Shown here: positions 46,475-56,980 of the stretch, in pieces
Layout of the letters: each line of letters starts with the position of its first letter
Numbering within the stretch: the stretch's first letter is position 1
From: Pelagomonas calceolata
Lineage: Eukaryota; Sar; Pelagophyceae; Pelagomonadales; Pelagomonadaceae
Direction of reading: 5' to 3'
NCBI GenBank assembly: GCA_918797485.1
Contig: CAKKNE010000002.1
Span: 2,880,501 to 2,944,500, forward strand
Length of the DNA stretch: 64,000 bases
Notes under the pieces: model-generated
Told to the model about the DNA's origin: nothing
Database searches by the model: none
The model's input: only the letters and a program-made list of their open reading frames with translations
Position numbers and translations under genes: made by a program

Positions 46475-49400
46475 ATGGACGCCAACGACACCCTCGCGCG
46501 GGTCCGCCAGACGCTGCCGGCCCTGAGCCACCCGCTGCGCGCCGTCCGCCGTAGGGCCCTCCAAAACGTGAAGTCGAAGCTCGAGATGGGCTTAGTTCGT
46601 TTGAGCGACTTACCAGCCCACGACGTCGTCGCGCACTCATTGACGCTAGCGGAGCATGAAGTGAATGAACCGACCGTCGAAAGTCTGAACACGGCCATCG
46701 CGTTGTTATTGGCCGTCGTCGAGACGCACGGGGCGGGCGCCGCTGCTTTAAGGAGCTGCGACGGCGTCGCGCGGCTCGAAGCGTTAAGGGAGCGCCTCGA
46801 CGTCCCTTCCAGAGCGGTCGAGGACTTATTAGCCGCTGCTTTAAGGACGCCCGGCGTGCTGCCCGAGACGCCAGTACCACCGCCGCGCCAGCCGAAGTTC
46901 TCGCCCGTGGAAGTCACGAGGCAGGAATCAGACGTGGAGGAGGAGGAAGAGGAGGAGGAAGAACCAGAAGTGGAGGAGGTGGTCACCGATAGGGCGCGGC
47001 TCGAAAAAGGCTGGCGCCCGGCGGCGCCGGAACTCTGTAGGGCAGATGAAAGGAGAGTTCTGGACATCGAGAAGCGCGTCGAGGAGGCGACGCAAGCTTT
47101 AGGGTCGCGACGAGGCGACGCGGCCGCCTCTGCGAGGGCGGCGGTCGTCCTCGCGGCTCTCAGAGATAACGCGGCCTCCGACCTGCCCGCGGCCGTCTGG
47201 CTCGAGCGACCTAGAGTATTAGCGTGCTTGGTGACCATCGCGGCCTCACCAGCATCACCGGCCAACGACCGCCCCGCGCGGTTCGTGGAGCAAGTCCGGC
47301 GGGACGCGTTAGATGCTCTCGCATCCATACTAGAAAAGCTCTCTCATTATGATTGCCCCCTGCAGTGCGACGCGGCGTCGGCGTGCGAAGCGCCGCCCAT
47401 CCACGCGCGGACGGACGACGAACGTTTACTACTTGATGCTGCACTGGAAACGTTCAAACGCCGCCACCCGAAGCGTTTAGGGCATGTTGTCGTGCCGGAC
47501 GACGACGACGAGACCACAGCCGATCCATTAAGAAGGAGCGCCCACCGCGACTCTCCGTTGTCGCTAGGTGGGGCCTGCGGCGCTTGCCTAGAAGCGGCAG
47601 CTCCTTTGTTAGCTTCCAACGATGCTAGAACAAGACATCTAGCAGGACGGGTCTGTATGGCATCAGTGCCGTTCGTCGTCGAGCCCATTACTCTACAGAA
47701 AACGTCTGCAGCGTTGTCACGTTCTAGAGTCGCGCGATGTTTACATGCGCTCGATGCGGCCGCGGCGTCGTCTGGCGACGCTCTGGTGGAACGATTGGCC
47801 GCGTCTCTGTTAGCTGGTCTAGCAAGGAGACAAGCGCACGTCCCGCCTCCCGCAAATTTGAGGAGGCGCGCGCGACTACGCGTCGTGGACGCTGCCAAAC
47901 GTGGAGACGCTCTGAGACCTGCGTTGGCAGTACTCGGCTTCGTCGGGAAGGATGAATTGAGGGCGGCAGATAAAGCGCATAATGCTGCATTAGATGGGGC
48001 GGCGCCCTTGCTATCCGCTTTATTGAGGGGCGACGCGTGGTCCGGAGATGGTTCGATGCTAGCGTCGCAGTGCCGCGCGTCACTAGATGTGGTGTTATCG
48101 TTACCGGACGAGCGCCCGTCGTCGCAGATGACCATGGTCGACGCGCCGTTGCCGCCGGAAGCGCGTGTGCGAGCCTCAAATGTCCTCATGCCCGATAACC
48201 CGCCTTCAAGAGCATCAATAGGAGAGGACTGCGCCGCGTGCTGCGTGTACGCCTGGTCTCGCCTGCCGGACGCACAACTTAGTGGAGTGGTCCTTTCCTT
48301 ATTACAACGGTTCAACACGAGGAGAGCGGCCACGGAAGCGTTACTAGCGGAAACAGCCCCAGCATGCGTCGCGCCGCCCGACGCGTCCATCTGGGCCGCC
48401 GAAAACTTAATGAGGCCGGACCCGGGCCGCGCCGCGTACCGCCTGGCCTCTTCAGATTCACCGTGGCGCGCTCAAGTGTTGAGGCAGCGACTCTTGTCGG
48501 ACGAAGCGTCTACGATTCGGAGGTGGCTATGTAGGGTCGGCGCCTTCGACCAAGACGAGCGGTGCCGCGCGGCCTCCAGACAACTAGTCCGGGACGCGGC
48601 GGCTTTATCTCCCAGGGGAGCGTTCTCCGGCGAAGACGCCCCCTATTTGGAAGCGCAAGGTTTGAGAGGATTGTGCGCCGGCTCGAATCCCATTTCATCG
48701 CTAGCGCGAGCGTTATTTGCGAGAGAACAGGAACCGCGCCGGCAGGCGGCTTTAGAACTGTCCCAGAGATTAGATGTTCGCGCGAGCGCACCGGACGTTC
48801 TAGTGGAGGCGGAACTTTCCCAAAGAGACGCATCCGACGAATTTATTAAGAGAAGCGTCGAGCCGGAACAGCTCGACTTGCTAGCAAGGGCGTACGCGCG
48901 ATGTGCCGCATCGTCTGACTTCCTGCCGAGCGAGGTCGCCGCCCGAGAACTACGGGACGCTCTACTAGCTTATGACGGCTGTCTGGACGCGTCGCCAGAT
49001 TTAGCGGCCGCGGCGGCGGCGGCGGCGGGCGCGCTCGGAGATCAGCCTTTTGGCGCGCGGGCCCGAGCGGCGGCTCGAGTCTTACTTGGGTTATGTTGGC
49101 GATTACCGGCTTTGCACGAGGGCTCGCTGCTTGATCTGGTGCTCCGGGCGGCGTTTGTGGCACCTGAAGATCATGACGGCATGTGGGACGACCGCGGCGC
49201 GCGGGCGTGTCTCTTCGCGTGCGCGTCTGCGATTGCCTTCAGCGACGGCGAGGCCTACGCTTCTTCGGAAAAGCCCTTCGACGCGAATCTGGGCGAGGTC
49301 TTCGCGCCCGTTGGTCAGAGCTGCGGCTCGAAGCTCGCCTGGCGCCTCGCTTCATCAGATGAGTCTCCTGAAACGACGCCATCAAAAGCGGCGGGCGCGG

Positions 49401-52400
49401 CCGCCGCGCGGTCCGCGCTGGCGGCCCTGGCGAACGGTGGCACTTCCACCGACCAAAGTGTCGAGCAGCTGCTGGAGAAGTGCGCGTCGGCGACTTCGAG
49501 ACGAGAGTATGACGACGCCGTGCACGGCCTACTCTCAGCGTTAGTTACGGATAGGCACCACGCCACGAAGACCATCATCGAACGGGACTGGGCGCGCGCG
49601 TTTGAAAGGCCTTTAAGCGTCCAGCCGCGAGGCAGGAAGGAACGTAGGTCTTTGAGGGCTACATTAGGTGTCCTCGACGCGGTCGCGTCTTCCTTAGATC
49701 CGTTAGATGCTAGATGGAGGGATTTGGCACAATCAACTTGTGAGGTAGTAGCACCAGCGGGATTACAGGGCGAAAGCGACGGCTTACCCAGTACCACATG
49801 CGCCTTCCTCGCGACGTTGTGTCAAAAGGCGCCGCGCTTCGCCCTCGACTCGAACGACGCCGAGCGACTCCTCATACGATTATTAGATAAGGGTCCATTG
49901 CACAACGCACCAGCGAAGGACACGGTCGCGGCGGTCACGGCCGCGACGCTATTGCTCGACCGCCTCGCGCCGAACGAGTATGTGGTCAGGAGGAGACTCG
50001 CGGAGACCTTCGTTAGATTATGTGCGCCGACGGCGTGCTCGCCCCCGGACTCCTTTTTTGGGAGGAACGCTTTGGTGAGTGCTTTGCGCGGATTGAGAAA
50101 GCTGGGAAAGCAAGCTCGCCAAATAGCCGCGTCGCCGTCGTCACCACCAGCGTACTTCGACGGCGACATTCTCGGCACGCCGAACATGGTCTGGCTCTCT
50201 AGATTATTATGCGACCGCGGTGCAGAATGCAGAGCCGCCGCGTATCTGTTGGCCGCGGACTGCGCGTCGTTTGACTTCGGCTATGATTTACTGGTCAGAG
50301 AAGGAGACCCGCTGGACGCGGCCCACCTCGCGGGACGGTGCGCGTCGGACGTCACGGAGGCGGCGTGCGTGCGCGGCGCGGCCTGCACGTTACTGGCGGC
50401 GTTAGTGACACCGTCGAGGCGAGAGGCCCACGCCGCGAACGCCTCGGAACGGGCGTTGCGAGCCTTGAGTGAAGACAACAAGAAAGACCCCGCCTTTTCG
50501 GCGGGAGCCTGCCACCTCGCGCTGGCCTTAACCGTGGCGCCGGCGCCGTCGCAACGGCCGGAGGCGGCGGGCTACGCGCCCCTCAAGGAAAGCGTGGCGC
50601 GCCACTGCTCCGTACTAGCGAGCGTCGGGGGCGTCAACCGCAAGCAGGCCTGCGTCTTGGCCACGAAAGCATCCGAAAGGATCGGCGAGATCAAGATCGA
50701 CGCGCAGCACCTCGCGACGCTGGGCCTGGTGCCCCAGACCATCGCCACGGCCGACCTAGGTACGTGGCGCCACGCGCTTAGAGGTGGTGTTCCTAGTGGA
50801 GACGGCTTGCCATCCATAGCGGCGCAACGACTTGTGGACGGTGCTCTGAAGAGTGCGGACGCCGCGAGTGCGAGGGCGTGGCGGGCGTTACGCGCGTTAG
50901 TGACCTTACATCGAGGCCGGGACGCCGTCTTAAGCGCCGACGGCGTGGCCAAGTGCGTCCAGTGCGTGGCCGGCGCTTCCGTTAGAATCGCTGCTGGTGA
51001 ATCAACGGCTACGGTGGCCTTCTCGGAGGCGGCTGAGTGCCTCTCTATATTAATCGCGGGCGACGTCGACGCCCAAGGCGACGCGCTGCGGGCCTCCGAT
51101 GCTTTAGGTGTGGACGGCAAGTTTCCCCTCGTCGTCGCGGCGGCGTGTGCTACCATTATTGCTTCCAAAACTTCTGGAGCGACAATCGCAGCAGCAGCCA
51201 GAGCGGCGCACGCCGTCGTGGCCGCGCCGCGGTGGCGGCGCGCGCTCGACGAGCCTCGATTAGATGCGCTCGGTGCGGCGCTCATGCGACGCGACGCGCA
51301 GCGCGTGGCGTCGGCGCCCTTCGAGGGGCCCGACGAAAATAGTGACGCTTCTGAAGCGGACGCGGCCTGCGGCGCCGCCTTCGCCGCGGTGCTGGACGCG
51401 TCGCCAGCATGTAGAAAGCGCGCGCGGACAGACGGCTGTTCGATTGAGAGACGGTTGGTAGCCTTGGCGAACGCCGCCGAGCTCTCTACGAGCGGCGGCC
51501 ACGCCGAGTCGCACCCGGTGCAGACCGTTGATCAAAAGGCTTGCAGGACGGTCGCGGCCCACGCGAGGGTTGTTGCAGCATCTTTGAGAAGAGGCGCGCG
51601 GGACGACGAGGACTTCCGCGAGATGAATTTGGCCGCGCTCGCGTCGACCCTACGCAAGGCCTGGCCCTTCGTCAAGGCCGCCTCGACGCTCGAGGACGAG
51701 ACCGGCGGCCCGGGCGGCGACGCCCTCGACGCCCTCAACAGATGCGCGTTAGCATTGGCCAACGCCGGCGACGAGGGTTGTGTTGCTGTGGCGGCATCGG
51801 ACTCGTCCAAGAAGGTCAGAAGGGCGGCGGGCGACCATTCGTTGGCGAGATGCCTGATGGACTCGGCCGTGAGAGGTGAACTAGCCATCAGCCCGGCCGC
51901 GGCGCGCGACGCCGACGCGACGGCTTTAGTGGTCTCAAAGAGATGCGCCGTCGCTTGTGCGGCGTTAGCGAAACTCGCCCAGGCGCCCTGTAGAGGCGCG
52001 GTGATCCAGGGCGGCTTCGTCAAGGATTCTGTGGTGGCCTTGCGGCGGTTAGCCGCGGCAGCACATGCGCCGGCCTCGCGCGTTTCTTACACTGTACGAT
52101 CGTCTAGAAACGCGCGCGCCGAAGCGCTCCTGGGGACCTTGGTCAGTGCGACGATGTATCCTGACGCGCAACGCGCGTTGCTGGACGAGCCGCAGACCGC
52201 CGAATTGCTCCTGGACTTGTGCCACTACTACGGCGCGCCTCAAACCAGATCATACAGTTCTCCCGGTGGTGTCGATTATACGCCGACGCGGGAACCGTTA
52301 TATCCGGGCGCGCGGGCGCGGACGGCGTCTTTGTTGAGAAATCTGGCGTTGCTGCGGCGGAACAAGGGCCGCATCCTCGCGCAGCCGCCCCTCGTGTCCT

Positions 52401-52648
52401 TCTTACTGGACGCGCTGCGGGCGCCGCCGGCCGTCGTCTCGGCGTCCGCCACTGCGTTGTGGGCCCTCGTGCACCACTCGGAAAAAGCCAGGGGCCTCGT
52501 CAAAGCTGATGGGTTGCGCGCCGTCCACGCGGCGGCGCGCGCGATCGATGATCAGACGGCCTTTTCCCGAGGTTCGGGCGAGGACGCGCATCATTTGAGA
52601 GGTGCGCAGCGCGCTTTGGCGCATTTGCGCGCGATCCTGGCCGAATGA
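46475..52648 (+). CDS. RTTN: Rotatin-like armadillo-repeat protein of basal bodies
   Basis: The 2,057-aa single-exon protein is an all-helical repeat protein. The start ALSHPLRAVRRRALQNVKSK, then LEMGLVRLSDLP, matches the rotatin N-terminal domain, which in human begins with a similar GHP...IR.RAL..I..K motif. The C-terminal end RTASLLRNLALLRRNKGRIL, ASATALWALVHHSEKARGLVK matches the rotatin end. An acidic insert (EEEEEEEEPEVEEVV) lies at about 150-170. Rotatin/Ana3 is needed for centriole and basal-body integrity and ciliogenesis, so its presence implies a flagellated stage. The ATG at 46475 fits the domain start; the frame is open much farther upstream. It ends 33 bp from the converging Ca2+-ATPase. 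Confidence 0.85.
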   Translation: MDANDTLARVRQTLPALSHPLRAVRRRALQNVKSKLEMGLVRLSDLPAHDVVAHSLTLAEHEVNEPTVESLNTAIALLLAVVETHGAGAAALRSCDGVARLEALRERLDVPSRAVEDLLAAALRTPGVLPETPVPPPRQPKFSPVEVTRQESDVEEEEEEEEEPEVEEVVTDRARLEKGWRPAAPELCRADERRVLDIEKRVEEATQALGSRRGDAAASARAAVVLAALRDNAASDLPAAVWLERPRVLACLVTIAASPASPANDRPARFVEQVRRDALDALASILEKLSHYDCPLQCDAASACEAPPIHARTDDERLLLDAALETFKRRHPKRLGHVVVPDDDDETTADPLRRSAHRDSPLSLGGACGACLEAAAPLLASNDARTRHLAGRVCMASVPFVVEPITLQKTSAALSRSRVARCLHALDAAAASSGDALVERLAASLLAGLARRQAHVPPPANLRRRARLRVVDAAKRGDALRPALAVLGFVGKDELRAADKAHNAALDGAAPLLSALLRGDAWSGDGSMLASQCRASLDVVLSLPDERPSSQMTMVDAPLPPEARVRASNVLMPDNPPSRASIGEDCAACCVYAWSRLPDAQLSGVVLSLLQRFNTRRAATEALLAETAPACVAPPDASIWAAENLMRPDPGRAAYRLASSDSPWRAQVLRQRLLSDEASTIRRWLCRVGAFDQDERCRAASRQLVRDAAALSPRGAFSGEDAPYLEAQGLRGLCAGSNPISSLARALFAREQEPRRQAALELSQRLDVRASAPDVLVEAELSQRDASDEFIKRSVEPEQLDLLARAYARCAASSDFLPSEVAARELRDALLAYDGCLDASPDLAAAAAAAAGALGDQPFGARARAAARVLLGLCWRLPALHEGSLLDLVLRAAFVAPEDHDGMWDDRGARACLFACASAIAFSDGEAYASSEKPFDANLGEVFAPVGQSCGSKLAWRLASSDESPETTPSKAAGAAAARSALAALANGGTSTDQSVEQLLEKCASATSRREYDDAVHGLLSALVTDRHHATKTIIERDWARAFERPLSVQPRGRKERRSLRATLGVLDAVASSLDPLDARWRDLAQSTCEVVAPAGLQGESDGLPSTTCAFLATLCQKAPRFALDSNDAERLLIRLLDKGPLHNAPAKDTVAAVTAATLLLDRLAPNEYVVRRRLAETFVRLCAPTACSPPDSFFGRNALVSALRGLRKLGKQARQIAASPSSPPAYFDGDILGTPNMVWLSRLLCDRGAECRAAAYLLAADCASFDFGYDLLVREGDPLDAAHLAGRCASDVTEAACVRGAACTLLAALVTPSRREAHAANASERALRALSEDNKKDPAFSAGACHLALALTVAPAPSQRPEAAGYAPLKESVARHCSVLASVGGVNRKQACVLATKASERIGEIKIDAQHLATLGLVPQTIATADLGTWRHALRGGVPSGDGLPSIAAQRLVDGALKSADAASARAWRALRALVTLHRGRDAVLSADGVAKCVQCVAGASVRIAAGESTATVAFSEAAECLSILIAGDVDAQGDALRASDALGVDGKFPLVVAAACATIIASKTSGATIAAAARAAHAVVAAPRWRRALDEPRLDALGAALMRRDAQRVASAPFEGPDENSDASEADAACGAAFAAVLDASPACRKRARTDGCSIERRLVALANAAELSTSGGHAESHPVQTVDQKACRTVAAHARVVAASLRRGARDDEDFREMNLAALASTLRKAWPFVKAASTLEDETGGPGGDALDALNRCALALANAGDEGCVAVAASDSSKKVRRAAGDHSLARCLMDSAVRGELAISPAAARDADATALVVSKRCAVACAALAKLAQAPCRGAVIQGGFVKDSVVALRRLAAAAHAPASRVSYTVRSSRNARAEALLGTLVSATMYPDAQRALLDEPQTAELLLDLCHYYGAPQTRSYSSPGGVDYTPTREPLYPGARARTASLLRNLALLRRNKGRILAQPPLVSFLLDALRAPPAVVSASATALWALVHHSEKARGLVKADGLRAVHAAARAIDDQTAFSRGSGEDAHHLRGAQRALAHLRAILAE

Positions 52649-52681
52649 CTCCCCTTTCCCCACCTCACTGATAAGTAGGAA

Positions 52682-55474
52682 TTACACGACTCCCAGCGAG
52701 TTCTTCCGCTCCATGAAGTCCTCATCGTCATCAACCTTCTTCGAGGGGGCCGAAGCGCCCCAGGAGACGATCCAGCCCATTCGGTTGCCGAACAGGTTCA
52801 GCTTCCTGAGAATATCAAGGGGCAGCACTAATGAAGCCCAAAAAGCACAAACCCCAACATCGTGCATCGACAGCGCTTCGGTCCCAAAAACGCGCTGCCC
52901 GAAAGCCGTGTATACTACTAACAACTGCCCAACCAAACAGCAAGCAATGGCCACGACAAACGCCTTGTTCGCAAAGACCGGCAACCGAGAAGTACCGACC
53001 AACGCCACGTCCGAGCGACAAGTCAAGGCATTGACCATGTCATAGAGCACGAAAGTCGTAAAGGTCATCGTCGTGTCGTGCCTCGTGCTGCTATCGATAC
53101 CGTCCTTGGCGAATTCCGACGAGAAGACGTAGAGCGTGCCTGCCGTTACTAATGCCGCTGATGAGAGCACTCGGCGCGCCATTTTATCCGTGATGACTGG
53201 CTCGTCTCGCTTTCTTGGGGGCTGTAATTTGACTGCAGAATCACACGGTTCCACGCCCAACGACTGCGCCGGGGGCCCGTCCATGATGATGTTGATCCAC
53301 AACACCTGGGTCGGGTTTAGGGGAGGTGGTAACCCAAGCACCTTTGCCCCTGCCACGATACCCAAGGCAGCTAAAGAAGTGGACAACTGGAAGGTCAGGA
53401 AGTTCCGGATGTTGTGGAAGATGGCCTTCCCTTCGTCCACCGCGGCCACAATGCTCCCGAGCTCGTCGTCGGCTAGGACGACGTCCGCCGCCTCCTTGGC
53501 CACGTCCGTACCTATCTTTCCCATCGCCACGCCGACGTCCGCCGCTCTGAGAGCTGGGGCGTCATTTACTCCATCCCCGGTCATCGCTACCACTCTTCCC
53601 GCTTGCCTTAAGAGTCGTACGACGGCCAACTTGTGTCGCGGGGACACGCGATAGAGGACAGCAACGCGCTGCACGACGGATGAGACCCGATCCGGATCTC
53701 TTCGAGGCGAGCCACAAAAAAGTGTACCTCCGGGAGTATCTTCATCGGTCAAATCGGAGGCCTTCAGGGATCCTGACGCTAATTGATCTAGTTCGGAACC
53801 TGACAGTACTAAACCGTCTCCCAATATACCTACTTTCTTCGCGATGGCGACGGCCGTTTCCCGCCCATCGCCCGTGAGCATCACCACCCGCGTGCCTCTC
53901 TCATGTAACTCAGTCACGGCCTGTAGCGCGGATTCGCGAGGCGGGTCGGCCAAGCCAACCAATCCCAACAGTTGCGTCGTCCTCCCATCAGATTTCAGCA
54001 ATGCTAATACTCGTAAACCTCGAACGGCCATCTGCGAGTTCTCATCTGCCCATTTTTGCTCCGCGTCGAAGTTGAGCGACTCCAGAGCTCCTTTCACATA
54101 GGTGAACGTGCCGTTCTTGTCCTTCACGCGCACCTCCATCCTCTTACGTTCGGAGGAGAAGGCGACTTCACTGACTCGCGTCGTCCTAGATCTTCTGTCT
54201 ACTACTCCTAGCTCTTCCGCCGCGGCGAGTAATGCGACTTCGGTAGGATTGCCGTGCTGGACCGTCGCGTTGGAACAAAGGCAACACGCGTCGAAGCACG
54301 CTTCGATGGAACCAGGCAATCCTAGATCCGTGCGCCATTCCCGATCCCCATCCCTCCGACACTCCCATTTCCCATCTAACGTTCTTCTCAAGGACCAAGC
54401 ACCGCATTTAGCCTCGGCGACCTTCATCGAACCCTGCGTGAGCGTGCCCGTTTTGTCGCAGCACAGGACGTCGGCACAGCCCAGTGCTTCGACAGCCGGC
54501 AGTCTTTTCACGATCGCATTTCTCTGGGCTATTCTCATCACACCTAACGCTAGTGTTACAGCGACGCAAATAGGTAAACCTTCCGGTATGGCTGCTACTG
54601 CTAAAGAAACGCCGACCGTGAAGACTCCAAGTAACGATTCGCCTCGGAGTAGACCAACTAATCCTATAACGACGATGACCGCGATTGATGCGGCAGAAAG
54701 CTTCCTTCCTAGAGCGTCCATGCCCTGCTGTAGAGGGGTTCTTCCTGGTTCCAGCGACTCCAACTCTTGCGCAGCAGCTCCCACCTCGGTCTTGGCTCCG
54801 ACCGTGATCACAACCGCTCGTCCTCGTCCAAAACGCACGAACGTACCCGCAAATAATATAGTGCGACACTCCGCTAGAGGCACTTGATCCGTCGTCGGTA
54901 AATCACCGGTCCAGTCCCGAGACTTCGACACGGGTTCCGACTCGCCAGTGAGCGAGGACTCGTCGACGACCAACTCCACGGCTTCTACTAACCTACAGTC
55001 CGCCGGGACTCTATCGCCGGTCGAGATGACCACGACGTCTCCTGGAACTAAATCCGCAGCGGCCACGTCCGCCGCCGGCAGGCCCGACCGCACCACTAAG
55101 CATCTAGGCGGCACCAAGCCGGCTAGAGCTTCTAAAGTTCTAGCCGAATTACTTTCCTGGATGTAGGCGATCGTCGTCACGATGAGCACGGCCACCGCTA
55201 TCGAAATGGCGTCATCATATTGCCCTAGCAACGAGGAGACCACAGCGGACGCGAACAACAACAAAATCAGAGGCTCCTTGAGCTGCTCCAAAAACTTCGC
55301 GCAGGCCGTCTCCTCTTCCGTCTTGGCGAGCTCGTTCGGGCCCGAGATCTGGCGCCTCCGATCAACTTCTTGCGCGGCGAGGCCGTCGTCGGCGTGGGCG
55401 CCGAGTCGTTCTAGGGCTTCTTTCGGCCCGCAGGTGACGATGGCGCGCGTGGCTGCTCTTTCGAACTGGTCCAT
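52682..55474 (-). CDS. PMR1: Secretory-pathway Ca2+/Mn2+-ATPase (SPCA/PMR1 type)
   Basis: The 930-aa P-type ATPase should pump Ca2+ and Mn2+ into Golgi or related stores. The phosphorylation site is DKTGTLT with Asp340; TGES (177-179) is the dephosphorylation loop; IPEGLP is in helix 4. The hinge MTGDGVNDAPALRAADVG is complete, followed by FQLSTSLAALGIV and LWINIIMDGPPAQSLGVEP. The single Ca2+ site (Glu in PEGLP, Asn/Asp in NIIMDGP) and the length match SPCA rather than SERCA. No calmodulin-binding autoinhibitory extension is seen. A palindrome copy lies 209 bp upstream. Confidence 0.94.
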   Translation of the reverse strand: MDQFERAATRAIVTCGPKEALERLGAHADDGLAAQEVDRRRQISGPNELAKTEEETACAKFLEQLKEPLILLLFASAVVSSLLGQYDDAISIAVAVLIVTTIAYIQESNSARTLEALAGLVPPRCLVVRSGLPAADVAAADLVPGDVVVISTGDRVPADCRLVEAVELVVDESSLTGESEPVSKSRDWTGDLPTTDQVPLAECRTILFAGTFVRFGRGRAVVITVGAKTEVGAAAQELESLEPGRTPLQQGMDALGRKLSAASIAVIVVIGLVGLLRGESLLGVFTVGVSLAVAAIPEGLPICVAVTLALGVMRIAQRNAIVKRLPAVEALGCADVLCCDKTGTLTQGSMKVAEAKCGAWSLRRTLDGKWECRRDGDREWRTDLGLPGSIEACFDACCLCSNATVQHGNPTEVALLAAAEELGVVDRRSRTTRVSEVAFSSERKRMEVRVKDKNGTFTYVKGALESLNFDAEQKWADENSQMAVRGLRVLALLKSDGRTTQLLGLVGLADPPRESALQAVTELHERGTRVVMLTGDGRETAVAIAKKVGILGDGLVLSGSELDQLASGSLKASDLTDEDTPGGTLFCGSPRRDPDRVSSVVQRVAVLYRVSPRHKLAVVRLLRQAGRVVAMTGDGVNDAPALRAADVGVAMGKIGTDVAKEAADVVLADDELGSIVAAVDEGKAIFHNIRNFLTFQLSTSLAALGIVAGAKVLGLPPPLNPTQVLWINIIMDGPPAQSLGVEPCDSAVKLQPPRKRDEPVITDKMARRVLSSAALVTAGTLYVFSSEFAKDGIDSSTRHDTTMTFTTFVLYDMVNALTCRSDVALVGTSRLPVFANKAFVVAIACCLVGQLLVVYTAFGQRVFGTEALSMHDVGVCAFWASLVLPLDILRKLNLFGNRMGWIVSWGASAPSKKVDDDEDFMERKNSLGVV

Positions 55475-55683
55475 GGTTTTGATTCGGGCTTCGCGCCGGC
55501 GTCGTCGGCTGCGTCGGCTGCCTAGCGGTTAGCAGGGGGCCGGGCTTGCCAGGGCTTCGTCCGGCAGCGCCGGCTTCACAGCTGAGCGTTCAGGGGTCGC
55601 GGCAGAGTAGTCCGCGGGTACCCACAGGTCGCGAAACTGCCCAGCTGCTAAATTTGGAAAAAGCCCGAGGCCAAATTTTTCGC

Positions 55684-55707
55684 GCTAGCGTCCTGTAAGA
55701 CACTAGG
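55684..55707 (-). promoter_or_regulatory. 24-bp promoter palindrome, copy g
   Basis: On the minus strand it reads CCTAGTGTCTTACAGG and ends CGCTAGC, one terminal base off consensus. It is 209 bp upstream of the Ca2+-ATPase ATG, in the 267-bp gap 55475-55741. Confidence 0.7.
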
Positions 55708-55741
55708 AATTGATTTTTATAGAGCTTGTACACAAAAAAGA

Positions 55742-56980
55742 TTATCTCGCCCCCGGCGCGGCCTGCTCCTCCGCCTCGCGCGTGAGCTGCGCCCAGAGGT
55801 CCGCCCTATCGTCGATGTCCGGGAAAATCCAGTCCGCCTCCGCGTCCACCAGTCGCCAGGCGCCCGCGCGCACCTCTCCATCCAATTGGTTGCGGCCCCA
55901 CCCCGCGTAGCCCGTCACGAAGATGGCGTCGTGGGGACGCGCGCCACTCTCAAGCAACACGCCCGCCGCCGCGTCCGCGTCGCGCCACATGTCGCCCCCC
56001 GTCAAATCTCCGTCGACGAAGGAACAGCCGCGCACGCCCTCCGGTAGATCTCCGACAACCGGCCCGTGGGCCATGCCCGGCGGCGGCCCCAAGTGGGCCC
56101 TATAGAGCATGGTCACGGCCTCCCGCGTGTCCACCGGACCGCCTCGGCCCACGAAGAACCCCCTCAAATCATCCCGTCGCTCGTCCAGCTCGACCACCCC
56201 CCGGAACTCCCGCTTGTTGATGACCAGGCCGAAGCTCCCTCGTCTATGATCGTGCTCCGTCAACAACACGACGGAGTTGCCAAATACGCCGTGCTCGATG
56301 TGCCTACTGATGAGTAACCGGCCCGCGCGGACGCCGCGAAACGGCCGTCCGTTGCGGATGATCGCCACGCGCCCGTCGCCGCGGTGCACGATGCGGATCG
56401 CGCAGAACCAGTAGACCACGATGCCGACCATCGGCGCTATGAGTACGATCGGCCGCGCCATACCCGCCGCCGTGCCTAATAAAGCCACCACAAACGTCGC
56501 CGTGTGCCTCAGGAACCACTTCGTGAAGCGCCAGCCGCGACTGGACCAGGGCTCCGCCGGCGGCGCGAGGTCGAACCGCGCGCGGCAGACGCCGCAGTAC
56601 TTTGCTTTGCGGGTCCCGGCGCACGTCCGCTGCCACTTCCGCAGGCACTCCTCGTGGACGTACTTTTGGGTGCCGTCACATTTGCAGGGCGCGATGAGCT
56701 TCCCGTCCTCGGCCCCCGAGAAGCAGATGCGGCACTGGTCTCCTTCTTCTGGCTGGGCCGCGGTCGCTGCGGTCTGGCTGCGCGTCGCCGGGCGTCTACG
56801 TCTTAATGTCTCGCGCGTCTCGCGCGCTTCCTCTTGGCGCCGTATCGTCTCGCGCGCCTCGTCCCTCTGGCGCCGTTCGTCGCGGGCCAACTGCTGGCTC
56901 ACCTGCTCCATCCACTCGCGCACGGCTTGCGGCGTCGCGGCGCGCCTGGCCCCTTCTGGGATCGCATCGCCCACCGGCAT
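55742..56980 (-). CDS. RINGv (MARCH-type) - transmembrane - UPF0301/AlgH fusion
   Basis: The 412-aa protein starts at ATG 56980. Residues 22-65 form an Arg/Glu coiled coil. A C4HC3 RINGv domain spans 83-132 with Cys83, Cys86, Cys99, Cys101, His109, Cys112, Cys129, Cys132 in place, the type found in membrane ubiquitin ligases. Two hydrophobic stretches lie at about 158-196. Residues about 218-390 match the UPF0301/AlgH (DUF179) family: RLLISRHIEHGVFGNSVVLL, GSFGLVINKR, GRGGPVD, VTGYAGWGRNQLDGEVRAG, DWIF. Bacterial members are small cytosolic proteins of unclear role; in algae and plants they can be plastid. The fusion is in one frame. Confidence 0.88.
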   Translation of the reverse strand: MPVGDAIPEGARRAATPQAVREWMEQVSQQLARDERRQRDEARETIRRQEEARETRETLRRRRPATRSQTAATAAQPEEGDQCRICFSGAEDGKLIAPCKCDGTQKYVHEECLRKWQRTCAGTRKAKYCGVCRARFDLAPPAEPWSSRGWRFTKWFLRHTATFVVALLGTAAGMARPIVLIAPMVGIVVYWFCAIRIVHRGDGRVAIIRNGRPFRGVRAGRLLISRHIEHGVFGNSVVLLTEHDHRRGSFGLVINKREFRGVVELDERRDDLRGFFVGRGGPVDTREAVTMLYRAHLGPPPGMAHGPVVGDLPEGVRGCSFVDGDLTGGDMWRDADAAAGVLLESGARPHDAIFVTGYAGWGRNQLDGEVRAGAWRLVDAEADWIFPDIDDRADLWAQLTREAEEQAAPGAR

